Of a stretch of 64,000 bases of DNA, positions 52,201 through 60,723 are shown in pieces. The translations under genes and the position numbers were made by a program. Positions within the stretch are counted from its first letter, which is position 1. Each line of letters begins with the position of its first letter. The notes under the pieces are model-generated. The model had not been told where the DNA came from, did not search any database, and saw nothing but the letters and a program-made list of their open reading frames with translations. Source of the stretch: JBAYIE01 sp041665785 (GTDB taxonomy: Bacteria > Bacteroidota > Bacteroidia > UKL13-3); the NCBI GenBank assembly GCA_041665785.1, contig JBAYIE010000012.1, positions 35,618 to 99,617 on the forward strand. The letters are read 5' to 3'.

Positions 52201-53454
52201 ATGTTTGACGCCGACCGCATAGATGAAATTTACCAAACCCTGAGCCGTAATAAATTACGGACCACTCTCACAGCATTCGGAGTATTCTGGGGTATTCTGA
52301 TGCTGATTCTGATGTTGGGCTTAGGACAAGGTTTGCAAAACGGAATCACCCAGGCATTCAGCGGAACGGCTACCAATTCATTTTTTGTTTGGGCGCAAAC
52401 CACCTCTATGCCGTTTAAAGGTTTGCCCAAAGACAGAAGCATTGAATTTCGCAACGGCGATATTGAAGCCATCAAAAAGTTTGTATCCGAAGCGCAGGTA
52501 GTAGCACCGGCCAACCAACTGGGCGGCTACCGTGGAGAGAACAATGTAGTGCGCGGTACAAAAACAGCTCCTTTCACGGTGCGCGGAGATTATCCCGAAG
52601 CTCGCGCCATTCAAACTATCCGTTTAACCAAAGGTCGTTTTATCAATTACAACGATTTGAAAGAATTGCGGAAAGTATGTGTGATTGGCGAACGTGTCCG
52701 ACAAATTTTATTTAAGCCGGAAGAAAATCCACTGGGAGAATATTTGCAGGTCAACGGAATTTATTTTCAGGTAGTGGGAACCTACACTACTGATAAAGGT
52801 GATGAAGATGCGCAGGAACAATTGCAAACCATCTATACGCCTTTCACTACCTTTCAACAGGCTTTTAATTACGGCGATTTTGTCAGCTGGTTTTCGATCA
52901 CCTCGAAACCCAACGTTTCGGCATCTGTTGCCGAGGCCAAGGTGCGGGCTTTATTGGCATCGCGTCACAAAATACATCCCGACGACAAGCGGGCTATTGG
53001 CAGCTGGAACATGGAAAAGGAATTCAAAAAAATCATGGGACTTTTTAACGGGATCCGCATTTTGGTTTGGATTGTCGGTACCGGAACTTTGCTGGCTGGT
53101 GTAATTGGCGTGAGCAATATTATGTTGATTCTGGTGAAGGAACGCACCAAAGAAATAGGAATCCGGCGAGCCATTGGTGCCTCTCCCATTTCCATCATGC
53201 GTCAGGTGATGAGCGAATCGGTAGCCTTAACTTTGATTGCCGGTTATCTGGGATTGGTATCGGGAATTCTTTTGCTGGAAGGCATTCAAATGGCCATTGA
53301 AGGAGGAACGGATATGTTTCGCAACCCCGGAGTGGATCTGCAAATTGCTTTTAAAGCATTGGGCATTTTGGTTGGAGCAGGTTTGCTGGCCGGATTGATT
53401 CCTGCGCGCAAAGCCATAGCTATAAAACCAGTGGATGCATTGCGTGCCGATTGA
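52201..53454 (+). CDS. MacB-like ABC transporter permease (second)
   Basis: A 417-residue paralogue of the previous gene with the same order of parts: N-terminal helix (LTAFGVFWGILMLILMLGLG), periplasmic domain, three C-terminal helices and IMLILVKERTKEIGIRRAIG. The two clearly arose by duplication and are arranged in tandem. The stop is directly adjacent to the convergent tatD gene end. TolC and a membrane-fusion protein that would complete such a pump are at 55983-58784, separated by the tatD cluster. Confidence 0.93.
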   Translation: MFDADRIDEIYQTLSRNKLRTTLTAFGVFWGILMLILMLGLGQGLQNGITQAFSGTATNSFFVWAQTTSMPFKGLPKDRSIEFRNGDIEAIKKFVSEAQVVAPANQLGGYRGENNVVRGTKTAPFTVRGDYPEARAIQTIRLTKGRFINYNDLKELRKVCVIGERVRQILFKPEENPLGEYLQVNGIYFQVVGTYTTDKGDEDAQEQLQTIYTPFTTFQQAFNYGDFVSWFSITSKPNVSASVAEAKVRALLASRHKIHPDDKRAIGSWNMEKEFKKIMGLFNGIRILVWIVGTGTLLAGVIGVSNIMLILVKERTKEIGIRRAIGASPISIMRQVMSESVALTLIAGYLGLVSGILLLEGIQMAIEGGTDMFRNPGVDLQIAFKALGILVGAGLLAGLIPARKAIAIKPVDALRAD

Positions 53455-54222
53455 TTAAATTCCAAAAATCAATTTTGAGTTTTCGGTGGTTACGTTGGCG
53501 ATGGTCTTTAAAGAAACACCTTTCAATTCAGATAATTTTGTAGCGATCTCGACAATATAAGCGCTCTCGTTTCTTTTGCCCCGGTAAGGCACAGGCGCAA
53601 GGTAAGGTGAATCGGTTTCGAGTACCAGTTTTTCAAGCGGAACATCAGCAATGGCTGCATCCAATCCGGAGTTTTTATAGGTGAGTACACCTCCGATTCC
53701 CAGGTAGAACCCTTCGGCTACAATTTGTTTTGCTTCATCGGCGTTTCCACTGAAGCAATGAAAAATTCCGCGTAAACGGGGGTGTTTCATTTCCTGTAAA
53801 ATAGAAATACAATCTGCTGTTGAATTTCGGGAATGAATGACGATGGGCAGATCCATTTGAATAGCCCATTGGATTTGTTTTTTAAACGCCATAATCTGTT
53901 GTTCTTTAAATTCAACAGACCAGTAATAATCCAATCCGATTTCACCTACCGCATAAAATTTCCTTTTCTTAAACCATTTCTGAATCTGAAACAATTGCTC
54001 ATCAACATGCGCATCTACTGAACAGGGATGCAGGCCCATCATCGGAAAACAATTTTCGGGATGCGACCAAACCAGGTCGAGCATGGGTTGAATGGAATGT
54101 GTATCGATATTGGGAAGAAACAACCGCGTAACGCCCAGATTCAGGCAGCGATGCATCATGGCTTTGTGGTCGGTGTGAAATTGATCGGCGTATAAATGGG
54201 TATGGGTATCCGTAAAAATCAT
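53455..54222 (-). CDS. TatD family deoxyribonuclease/metal hydrolase
   Basis: TatD-type hydrolases are metal-dependent nucleases with 3'-5' exonuclease activity in characterised members. The 255-residue TIM-barrel protein starts MIFTDTHTHLYADQF with the metal HTHL motif, followed by GEIGLDYYW, PIVIHSRNS, IFHCFSGNADEA and the C-terminal LETDSPYLAP. I chose the ATG at 54222, which overlaps the glycosyltransferase stop by 4 bp; a longer frame reaches 54246. Confidence 0.94.
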   Translation of the reverse strand: MIFTDTHTHLYADQFHTDHKAMMHRCLNLGVTRLFLPNIDTHSIQPMLDLVWSHPENCFPMMGLHPCSVDAHVDEQLFQIQKWFKKRKFYAVGEIGLDYYWSVEFKEQQIMAFKKQIQWAIQMDLPIVIHSRNSTADCISILQEMKHPRLRGIFHCFSGNADEAKQIVAEGFYLGIGGVLTYKNSGLDAAIADVPLEKLVLETDSPYLAPVPYRGKRNESAYIVEIATKLSELKGVSLKTIANVTTENSKLIFGI

Positions 54223-55343
54223 AGCGTGTACGTCCTGTTTTTCCATTGTAAGCGGATCGGTAAAATATAATAAAATCCTGTGGCGAGTACTACGGCAGTG
54301 TTGTAAAATTCATAGGTCAGCAGAAAATCAATATTCTTGTCGAGACGCATTTTGCTTTGCAATTCGTAAATAGTAATCGACTGACACGATAATTTAATGA
54401 GATAAAAAATAAGTGCCAGTTTAAGGTTTAAGAACGCCAGCAAAATAATAGCCGGAGTAAACATTCCGAAAATCATGAAGAGGAACCACCAAAAGAGCGG
54501 CAACTCCTTTGCACCGGTTAGCCAGCGTTTGCGTTGTGCCAGCAATACCCTGAACTGATGTATTGCACGCGAATAATTGATCACCTGTGGATTCAAAACA
54601 TTCTTGGTCCCCCATCCGCGCAAACGCACTTCTTTGTATAATTTATAATCTTCGGTGATGGAAAAATTCAAGGTTTCATATCCCCCGACTTCCCAATAAG
54701 CTTCTTTTCGAATGGCCATATTATTGCCGACCGCTGTGCAACTCAAGCCCAGGTTGTACGCACTTTTGAGCAACCCCATATAATACATCCAGTCTACTTC
54801 CTGCATCTTACCCATGGTTCCTTCATCGTCGACAACCGTTGTACCCGAAACAATAGCTGTATCTTCTTCAAAATAGGCCAGGAGCTCACGTGCCCAGTTT
54901 TTATTTACGGCAATATCGGCATCGGTAATAAAATAAAATTCGCCCTGAGCCAGTCTTGCAAGATGCGCTAATACATTGGCTTTCCCTCTTGCCATGCCCA
55001 TGCTGTCGGTAATATTGAATACCTTAAAACTCGGATGTTTTTGCGTATAGGCTTCTGCAATTTCCAGAGTACGGTCATTCGACTGGTCGTTGCCAATCAA
55101 AAACTCAATTTTATCTTTTGGGTAATTCAACTGATTCAGCGCCGACAAACAACGCCAGATATTTTGTTCTTCGTTGCGGGCAGCAACCAGAATCGAAATA
55201 AAGGGAAGTTCATTTTCCGGAATCTGTACCCCTTCTTCATCTTCAAGCCAGAATAAACTGACCATGCTCACGCCCTGCAATAAGATATAGAGACTTAATA
55301 TGGTAATGGAAGTATAAAAAAGGATTTCAGAAAGATCCGTCAT
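54219..55343 (-). CDS. family 2 glycosyltransferase, membrane-bound
   Basis: This 374-residue protein has an N-terminal transmembrane helix, a GT-A domain with ISILVAARNEEQNIWRCL, the DxD motif ITDADIAV and the acceptor motif QRKRW, then C-terminal membrane helices (FLFMIFGMFTPAIILLAF). This is the layout of processive or lipid-linked GT2 synthases such as those making N-acetylglucosamine polymers or glycolipids. It overlaps a polysaccharide deacetylase upstream by 4 bp, so the pair may make and then deacetylate a surface glycan. Confidence 0.93.
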   Translation of the reverse strand: MTDLSEILFYTSITILSLYILLQGVSMVSLFWLEDEEGVQIPENELPFISILVAARNEEQNIWRCLSALNQLNYPKDKIEFLIGNDQSNDRTLEIAEAYTQKHPSFKVFNITDSMGMARGKANVLAHLARLAQGEFYFITDADIAVNKNWARELLAYFEEDTAIVSGTTVVDDEGTMGKMQEVDWMYYMGLLKSAYNLGLSCTAVGNNMAIRKEAYWEVGGYETLNFSITEDYKLYKEVRLRGWGTKNVLNPQVINYSRAIHQFRVLLAQRKRWLTGAKELPLFWWFLFMIFGMFTPAIILLAFLNLKLALIFYLIKLSCQSITIYELQSKMRLDKNIDFLLTYEFYNTAVVLATGFYYILPIRLQWKNRTYTL

Positions 55344-55948
55344 AATGTTTCAAATGTATATCCTTTTTGTTTACAAAATTCAAGCAATTGGGGCAACATC
55401 ACTTTCATGTTTCTTTCAGCTTTCTCGCTGTCGTGAAACACAATAACAGATCCTGCCCGGATACGCGGTAAAATGATTGAAAGGGCTTTTGCCGGAATAA
55501 TGGAAACATCAAAATCAAAGGTCATAATATCCCACATCACTACCTGAAACCTTGACTTAAGTTGGTTTATTTGTGCCGGGGTGATTTTTCCATAGGGCGG
55601 TCGGAAGAGATCCGAGTCCACTTTTTCGCTGCACAACCGGATATCCTCCAGGTATATATCTACAGGAGTTTTCCATCCCTTCAAATGATGATAGGTGTGA
55701 TTCCCTGTGCGGTGACCTGCTTCCAATACCTGCCGATATGTTTGCGGAAATTTATGTACATTATCTCCCACACAAAAAAAGGTGGCCTTTGCGTTATAGG
55801 TCTGCAACTGTTCCAACACCCATGGGGTAATTTCCGGATGTGGACCATCGTCAAAGGTCAGATAAACCACGGGACGCGTGGTTTTAACCTTCCATGTAAC
55901 AGAAGGGAATAAACTTTGGACCCATACTGGGATTGTGTAGCTAAACAT
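55340..55948 (-). CDS. polysaccharide deacetylase (NodB/CE4 type)
   Basis: This protein of about 202 residues has the carbohydrate esterase 4 motifs: VVYLTFDDGPHPEITPWVL (catalytic Asp and metal Asp), GNHTYHHLKG (metal His pair), DLFRPPYGKI and a C-terminal AGSVIVFHDS. These enzymes remove acetyl groups from N-acetylglucosamine polymers or peptidoglycan. I chose the ATG at 55948 (MFSYTIPVW); longer starts would cross the divergent TolC promoter region. It leads the deacetylase - GT2 - tatD series. Confidence 0.9.
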   Translation of the reverse strand: MFSYTIPVWVQSLFPSVTWKVKTTRPVVYLTFDDGPHPEITPWVLEQLQTYNAKATFFCVGDNVHKFPQTYRQVLEAGHRTGNHTYHHLKGWKTPVDIYLEDIRLCSEKVDSDLFRPPYGKITPAQINQLKSRFQVVMWDIMTFDFDVSIIPAKALSIILPRIRAGSVIVFHDSEKAERNMKVMLPQLLEFCKQKGYTFETL

Positions 55949-55982
55949 TATTTTTGTCAATAATAATAAAGAATCTCCGTCA

Positions 55983-57401
55983 ATGAACAAAATAGCCTTG
56001 TGTTTCATACTGTTGTTTCTCACCTCATGGCTCCATGCACAGAAATACTGGACGCTGGAAGAATGTGTGAACACCGGATTAAAAAACAATATTACCCTGA
56101 AGCAACAGGAGTTGAATAAAGAATCGGCGAAAGCCGATATGTTTCAAAGCCGGATGAATATGCTTCCGAGTGTCAACGCTTCGGCAACCAATAACTGGAA
56201 CATCGGTTTTGCTATTGATCCGGTTACCAATGCCTCTACTCGAGATGCAACCTTCCGGAGTAATTCGGTTGGTTTAAGTGCTTCATGGACCTTGTTCAAC
56301 GGATTTCAAAACATGAATAATTATCGCCTTCAGCGTACCAATACACAGGCGATCGATCAGGATGTACTGAATACCAAAAACAATATGGCGCTCCAGATTT
56401 GCAATGCCTACCTGCAGGTTTTGCTGAGTATGGAACTGGCTGAAAGCCGCCGTTTGCAAACGCAGGCAACTCAGTTGCAGGTAAACAAGCAGGAAAAAAT
56501 GTATGAACTCGGCGGATCGAGCAGAACAAAATTATTGCAATTGCGCGCCCAATTATCGAATGAAGAATTGCAGGCAGTATTGGCCGAGAACCAATTGGAC
56601 CAGGCCTACCTTACCCTTTGGCAAAGCATGAATATTTTGCCCGATACAGTGAATAAAGTAAAGAAACCTGAAGTGGATATGACCAAAATGCAGGATGAAG
56701 CCCGTACAGCCGATCAGGTGTTTGAAGCCTATGCACAAAATAGTCCGGAATTGAAAGCCGCTGAACTACGCACCCGCTCTGCTGAAATAGGAACATCCAT
56801 TGCCGTGGGCGGAAGAAGTCCCCGGTTGAGTCTGGGTGCCGGTTTAAACTCTTTTTATACTACGCAAAATATTACGCCTACAAGTTTTGAGACCAATTGG
56901 GTACCCTTTGGATATGATGCAAACAGAAACCCATCCGGATTATTTACACCGGTTTCTTATATCACCGGAACAAAAACAGTTCCTTTCAGCGAGCAGTTCG
57001 ACAAAAACCTGGGTAAAAATATCGGCTTGCAATTATCCATTCCCATTTTCAACGGCTGGCAGGTAAACAACAATATTCAGAAGCAGCGCATCAATCAGAT
57101 GAATGCCGGGTTAAACGAACAGCAGGTGCGTAACACAACCTATAAGAATATCAATCAGGCCTACCTCGATTTTAAATCCGCCTTGAAAAAATACGAGTTC
57201 AACGTGCAGAACCTGGATGCCAATAAAGAGTCGGCAGCTTTGGCCGATGCGCAATTCAGCCTCGGAGCCATTGGCATGAACGATTATCTGCAGACCCGCA
57301 ATGCGTATTTGCAGGCAGAAACAAATTTTCTGCAAGCCAAATATGAACTTCAATTTCGCCGCAAGGTGCTCGATTTTTATTTAGGCAAACCCCTCTATTA
57401 A
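55983..57401 (+). CDS. TolC family outer-membrane channel
   Basis: TolC-like proteins form the outer-membrane tunnel of tripartite exporters. The 472-residue protein has a signal peptide (MNKIALCFILLFLTSWLHAQ) and two internally similar helical halves. The halves show LEECVNTGLKNNITLKQQEL and LQLRAQLSNEELQAVLAENQ, with amphipathic coiled segments such as LNTKNNMALQICNAYLQVLL. A membrane-fusion protein starts 15 bp downstream. An MFP and outer-membrane tunnel together often serve an inner-membrane pump; the candidate pump here is the MacB-like ABC transporter at 50239-53454. Confidence 0.92.
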   Translation: MNKIALCFILLFLTSWLHAQKYWTLEECVNTGLKNNITLKQQELNKESAKADMFQSRMNMLPSVNASATNNWNIGFAIDPVTNASTRDATFRSNSVGLSASWTLFNGFQNMNNYRLQRTNTQAIDQDVLNTKNNMALQICNAYLQVLLSMELAESRRLQTQATQLQVNKQEKMYELGGSSRTKLLQLRAQLSNEELQAVLAENQLDQAYLTLWQSMNILPDTVNKVKKPEVDMTKMQDEARTADQVFEAYAQNSPELKAAELRTRSAEIGTSIAVGGRSPRLSLGAGLNSFYTTQNITPTSFETNWVPFGYDANRNPSGLFTPVSYITGTKTVPFSEQFDKNLGKNIGLQLSIPIFNGWQVNNNIQKQRINQMNAGLNEQQVRNTTYKNINQAYLDFKSALKKYEFNVQNLDANKESAALADAQFSLGAIGMNDYLQTRNAYLQAETNFLQAKYELQFRRKVLDFYLGKPLY

Positions 57402-57416
57402 ACCCATCTTTGAACC

Positions 57417-58784
57417 ATGAGTTCCAGTAAGAAAAATAAAGTGATTTTGTATCTCGGGATCACCGTTGTTGTCCTCATTATAGTTTTGATTTCAGCTAAA
57501 AGTGCCGGCTGGATTGGTAAAAATGAAGGTACACGTGTGAGTGTGGGCAAGGTAGAATTGAAAACCATCATCGAATCCGTTTCAGCCAATGGCAAAATTC
57601 AACCGGAAGTGGAAGTTAAAATCAGTTCGGATGTATCGGGTGAAGTAAAGGAATTGTATGTTAAAGAAGGCGATTCGGTTATTGCCGGCCAACTGCTCGC
57701 CGTGATCGATCCGGAACTGTATCAATCAGCACTTGACAGGGCCGAAGCCATTCTGAGCAATTCAAAAGCTAACCTTGCCAGTGCCCGGGCACGGGTAATC
57801 CAAAACGAAGTTCGGTTCAGCGAAATGCAGGCGCAATACGAACGCAATAAAAAATTATACGATCAGAAACTTATCTCCGATGCCGAATTTCAAACGGCCA
57901 AATCAGCTTTTGCTGCAGCCAAAGCCGATGAGGAATCGGGCAAACAAAATGTTATTGCATCAGAATACACAGTAAAAACTCAGGAAGCGGGAATTAAAGA
58001 GGCGAGTAAGAATTTATCCCGTACCCGCATTTATGCACCGGTAAGCGGAACAATTTCCAAATTATCGGTTGAAAAAGGTGAGCGGGTAGTGGGTACTTCG
58101 CAAATGGCCGGAACGGAAATGATGCGCCTGGCCAATCTCAACAATATGGAGGTAAGTGTGGATGTAAACGAAAACGATATTGTAAAAGTAAGTATCGGTG
58201 ATACCTGCACCATTGAAGTGGATTCATACAACAACCGGAAGTTTGAAGGCATCGTAACCGAGGTGGCCAATTCAGCCACCACATCAACAGCAGCCTCTTC
58301 CGACCAGGTTACCAATTTTGTGGTCAAGATTCGCATTCTACGTCAGTCTTACGCCGATCTCACCGAATCATTTGGTGTGCAGAAATCGGTTTTCCGTCCG
58401 GGCATGTCGGCTTCGGTCGAAATTCAAACCGAAACCGCTCACGGCGTTTTAGCTGTACCAATTGAGTCGGTAACGCTGAAAAGCAAGTCGCTGCTCGACA
58501 CCACCAACGTGAAAGCCGCAAAAAAGACAACTCCGGTTGCAGGTAAAACCAACGATGATATAGAAGTTGTATTTGTACACCAAAACGGCGAAGTGGTATT
58601 AAAGCAAGTAAAAACAGGCGTTCAGGACGATAAGTACATTCAAATCACCGAAGGCTTAACGGCCAGAGATGAAGTGGTTACCGGACCATACAGTGCCATT
58701 TCGCGTACCCTCAAACAGAAAGACAAGGTAAAAGTGGTGGAGAAGAGCGAATTGTTTGAGGCCAAAGACAAATCCGACAAATAA
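57417..58784 (+). CDS. membrane-fusion (HlyD/MacA/RND adaptor) protein
   Basis: A 455-residue periplasmic adaptor with an N-terminal anchor (VILYLGITVVVLIIVLISA), a lipoyl half-domain (SGEVKELYVKEGDSVIAGQLL), a long coiled-coil hairpin (about 95-190) and a C-terminal beta domain (VVFVHQNGEVVLKQVKTGVQ). The style matches MacA, which fits the MacB-like permeases above. It pairs with the TolC gene and is followed by a clear promoter for rimP, so it probably ends this unit. Confidence 0.92.
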   Translation: MSSSKKNKVILYLGITVVVLIIVLISAKSAGWIGKNEGTRVSVGKVELKTIIESVSANGKIQPEVEVKISSDVSGEVKELYVKEGDSVIAGQLLAVIDPELYQSALDRAEAILSNSKANLASARARVIQNEVRFSEMQAQYERNKKLYDQKLISDAEFQTAKSAFAAAKADEESGKQNVIASEYTVKTQEAGIKEASKNLSRTRIYAPVSGTISKLSVEKGERVVGTSQMAGTEMMRLANLNNMEVSVDVNENDIVKVSIGDTCTIEVDSYNNRKFEGIVTEVANSATTSTAASSDQVTNFVVKIRILRQSYADLTESFGVQKSVFRPGMSASVEIQTETAHGVLAVPIESVTLKSKSLLDTTNVKAAKKTTPVAGKTNDDIEVVFVHQNGEVVLKQVKTGVQDDKYIQITEGLTARDEVVTGPYSAISRTLKQKDKVKVVEKSELFEAKDKSDK

Positions 58785-58791
58785 AATAAAG

Positions 58792-58822
58792 TTGACGCGT
58801 ATAGGAAAATCTCCTATATTTG
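58792..58822 (+). promoter_or_regulatory. promoter of rimP-nusA-infB (TTG-N20-TATATTTG)
   Basis: A -33 TTG (58792-58794) and -7 TATATTTG (58815-58822) have a 20-bp spacer, a close match to both Bacteroidota elements. CTGCCGTA follows. The start site should be near 58829, giving a leader of about 50 bases that contains the hairpin at 58847. Confidence 0.75.
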
Positions 58823-58846
58823 CTGCCGTATTATTAATCAATTGAC

Positions 58847-58874
58847 GAGGGGACCGAAAGTCCCCTCTCTTTTT
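58847..58874 (+). promoter_or_regulatory. terminator-like hairpin in the rimP leader (candidate attenuator)
   Basis: GAGGGGAC (58847-58854) pairs perfectly with GTCCCCTC (58860-58867) around CGAAA, followed by TCTTTTTGG. It lies between the promoter and the rimP ATG (58880), so it would end or pause transcription before the operon. The E. coli rimP-nusA-infB operon is under NusA feedback; this hairpin is a good candidate for the same control here. Confidence 0.65.
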
Positions 58875-58879
58875 GGAAT

Positions 58880-59341
58880 ATGGACATCATCCGACAAATA
58901 GCAGAATGGGCACATGGATTTCTCGATAAAACCATGTTTGTAGTTGACGTGGAAAACAAACCCGGAAGCAATAAAATCAGTGTTTACATTGATGGCGACA
59001 ATGGCGTAACCATTGAATCCTGCCGGATGTTATCGCGTTACCTGAGTGAAATGCTCGACGGACTCGACTACGGCGACAAGGCTTATTACCTGGAGGTGTC
59101 GTCGCCCGGAGTGGATAAACCATTGCAGTTTCCACGCCAGTATCGCAAGCATATTGGCCGCGAAATGCTGATCCGGTTAACCTCTGCAACCGAATTGACC
59201 GGTAAATTGATGGAAGTAAATGAGCAGGGAATTGTATTGCACCTGAAAGATAAAAAGAAATTATACAAAGAGGCCAAAGAGAAAGCGATTGCCTTTGAAG
59301 AAATCGCCGAATCAACCGTTTTGATCAGTTTTAAACAATAA
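58880..59341 (+). CDS. rimP: ribosome maturation factor RimP
   Basis: RimP binds the 30S subunit and helps assemble it. The 153-residue protein has the N-terminal alpha/beta domain with VDGDNGVTIESCR-like blocks (seen here as YIDGDNGVTIESCRMLSRYL) and DYGDKAYYLEVSSPGVDKPL, the RimP signature. A C-terminal SH3-like domain follows (about 90-150). It heads the conserved rimP-nusA-infB order, with a 20-bp gap to nusA. Confidence 0.96.
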   Translation: MDIIRQIAEWAHGFLDKTMFVVDVENKPGSNKISVYIDGDNGVTIESCRMLSRYLSEMLDGLDYGDKAYYLEVSSPGVDKPLQFPRQYRKHIGREMLIRLTSATELTGKLMEVNEQGIVLHLKDKKKLYKEAKEKAIAFEEIAESTVLISFKQ

Positions 59342-59361
59342 CTAAATAATAGATAGAGTAT

Positions 59362-60597
59362 ATGCATAGCGTAGGATTAATTGACTCCTTCAGTGAGTTT
59401 AAAGAATTCAAAAACATCGATCGTGTTACCATGCAACGCGTTCTGGAAGATGTGTTCCGCACCATGTTACGTAAAAAATACGGTACCGATGAAAACTTTG
59501 ATGTGATCATCAACGACAATAGCGGTGATTTGGAAATATGGCAGAACCGGACCATTGTACACGATGGGGAGGTGGAGAACGAACGTTCACAGATTTCGCT
59601 CAGTGATGCCAAAAAAATTGAACCCGATTTTGAGGTCGACGAAGACGTAACCGAAGAAGTAAAACTCGAGGTATTTGGTCGCCGTGCTATTTTATCGGCC
59701 CGTCAAACCCTGATGTCGAAAGTACTCGAACTGGAAAAAGACGAGCTGTACAAGAAATACAAAGACCGCGCAGGCGAAATCGTAACCGGCGAAGTATACC
59801 AGGTTTGGAAGAAAGAACTGATGATCCTGGATGACGAAGGAAACGAATTGTTGTTGCCGAAAAACGAAATGATCCCTGCCGACCATTTCAAGAAAGGCGA
59901 TTCGATTCGTGCCGTGGTGTTAAAAGTGGAAATGTACAACGGTTCACCGCGCATTTTACTTTCCCGCACGTCGCCGGTATTCCTTGAGCGTTTGTTTGAA
60001 CAGGAAGTTCCTGAAATTATCGACGGGGTTATTACCATCAAGAAGATTGTACGCGAACCCGGAGAACGGGCTAAAGTTGCCGTTGAATCTTACGACGACC
60101 GCATTGATCCGGTGGGAGCCTGCGTAGGTATGAAAGGTTCACGGATCCATGGAATCGTTCGCGAATTGCGCAACGAAAACATCGATGTGATCAATTATAC
60201 CACCAACCTGCAGCTGTTGATTCAACGTGCGTTGAGTCCGGCTAAAATTGTAAGTATAAAACTGGATGAAGAATCGAAACGTGCTGCTGTTTACCTGAAA
60301 CCCGACCAGGTTTCGCTGGCTATTGGTAAAGGCGGGCACAATATTAAACTGGCCGGCAAATTGGTAGCTATGGATATCGACGTTTACCGCGAAAGCGATG
60401 AAGACGAAGGCGATATCGACCTGGAAGAATTTGCCGACGAGATCGATGGATGGATTTTGGACGAACTCAAAGGAATTGGTTGCGATACTGCGAAATCGGT
60501 ATTGAACCTGACCGATGAAGACATCATTCGCCGGACCGAGCTGGAAGAAGAAACCGTAAAAGAGATCCGCAAGATCCTGCAATCGGAGTTCGAATAA
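59362..60597 (+). CDS. nusA: transcription termination/antitermination factor NusA
   Basis: NusA binds RNA polymerase and modulates pausing and termination. The 411-residue protein has the N-terminal domain (about 1-130), S1 domain (about 130-200), two KH domains (GMKGSRIHGIVRELRNENID; AIGKGGHNIKLAGKLVAMD) and a short acidic helix-hairpin-helix end (ILDELKGIGCDTAKSVL). It lacks the two full AR repeats of the E. coli protein, as is usual outside Proteobacteria. It may act on the leader hairpin of its own operon. Confidence 0.97.
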   Translation: MHSVGLIDSFSEFKEFKNIDRVTMQRVLEDVFRTMLRKKYGTDENFDVIINDNSGDLEIWQNRTIVHDGEVENERSQISLSDAKKIEPDFEVDEDVTEEVKLEVFGRRAILSARQTLMSKVLELEKDELYKKYKDRAGEIVTGEVYQVWKKELMILDDEGNELLLPKNEMIPADHFKKGDSIRAVVLKVEMYNGSPRILLSRTSPVFLERLFEQEVPEIIDGVITIKKIVREPGERAKVAVESYDDRIDPVGACVGMKGSRIHGIVRELRNENIDVINYTTNLQLLIQRALSPAKIVSIKLDEESKRAAVYLKPDQVSLAIGKGGHNIKLAGKLVAMDIDVYRESDEDEGDIDLEEFADEIDGWILDELKGIGCDTAKSVLNLTDEDIIRRTELEEETVKEIRKILQSEFE

Positions 60598-60723
60598 GCC
60601 TTTTTCCTCATATTCCGACCTCAAAAACCTTGAGAAAACCGGAAATTGGGATAATCAGGCTCGTCGGAACATTGAATTAAAATCGCGATATTCGCGAAGT
60701 ATTATTGGAAGAAAGAAAACTGA

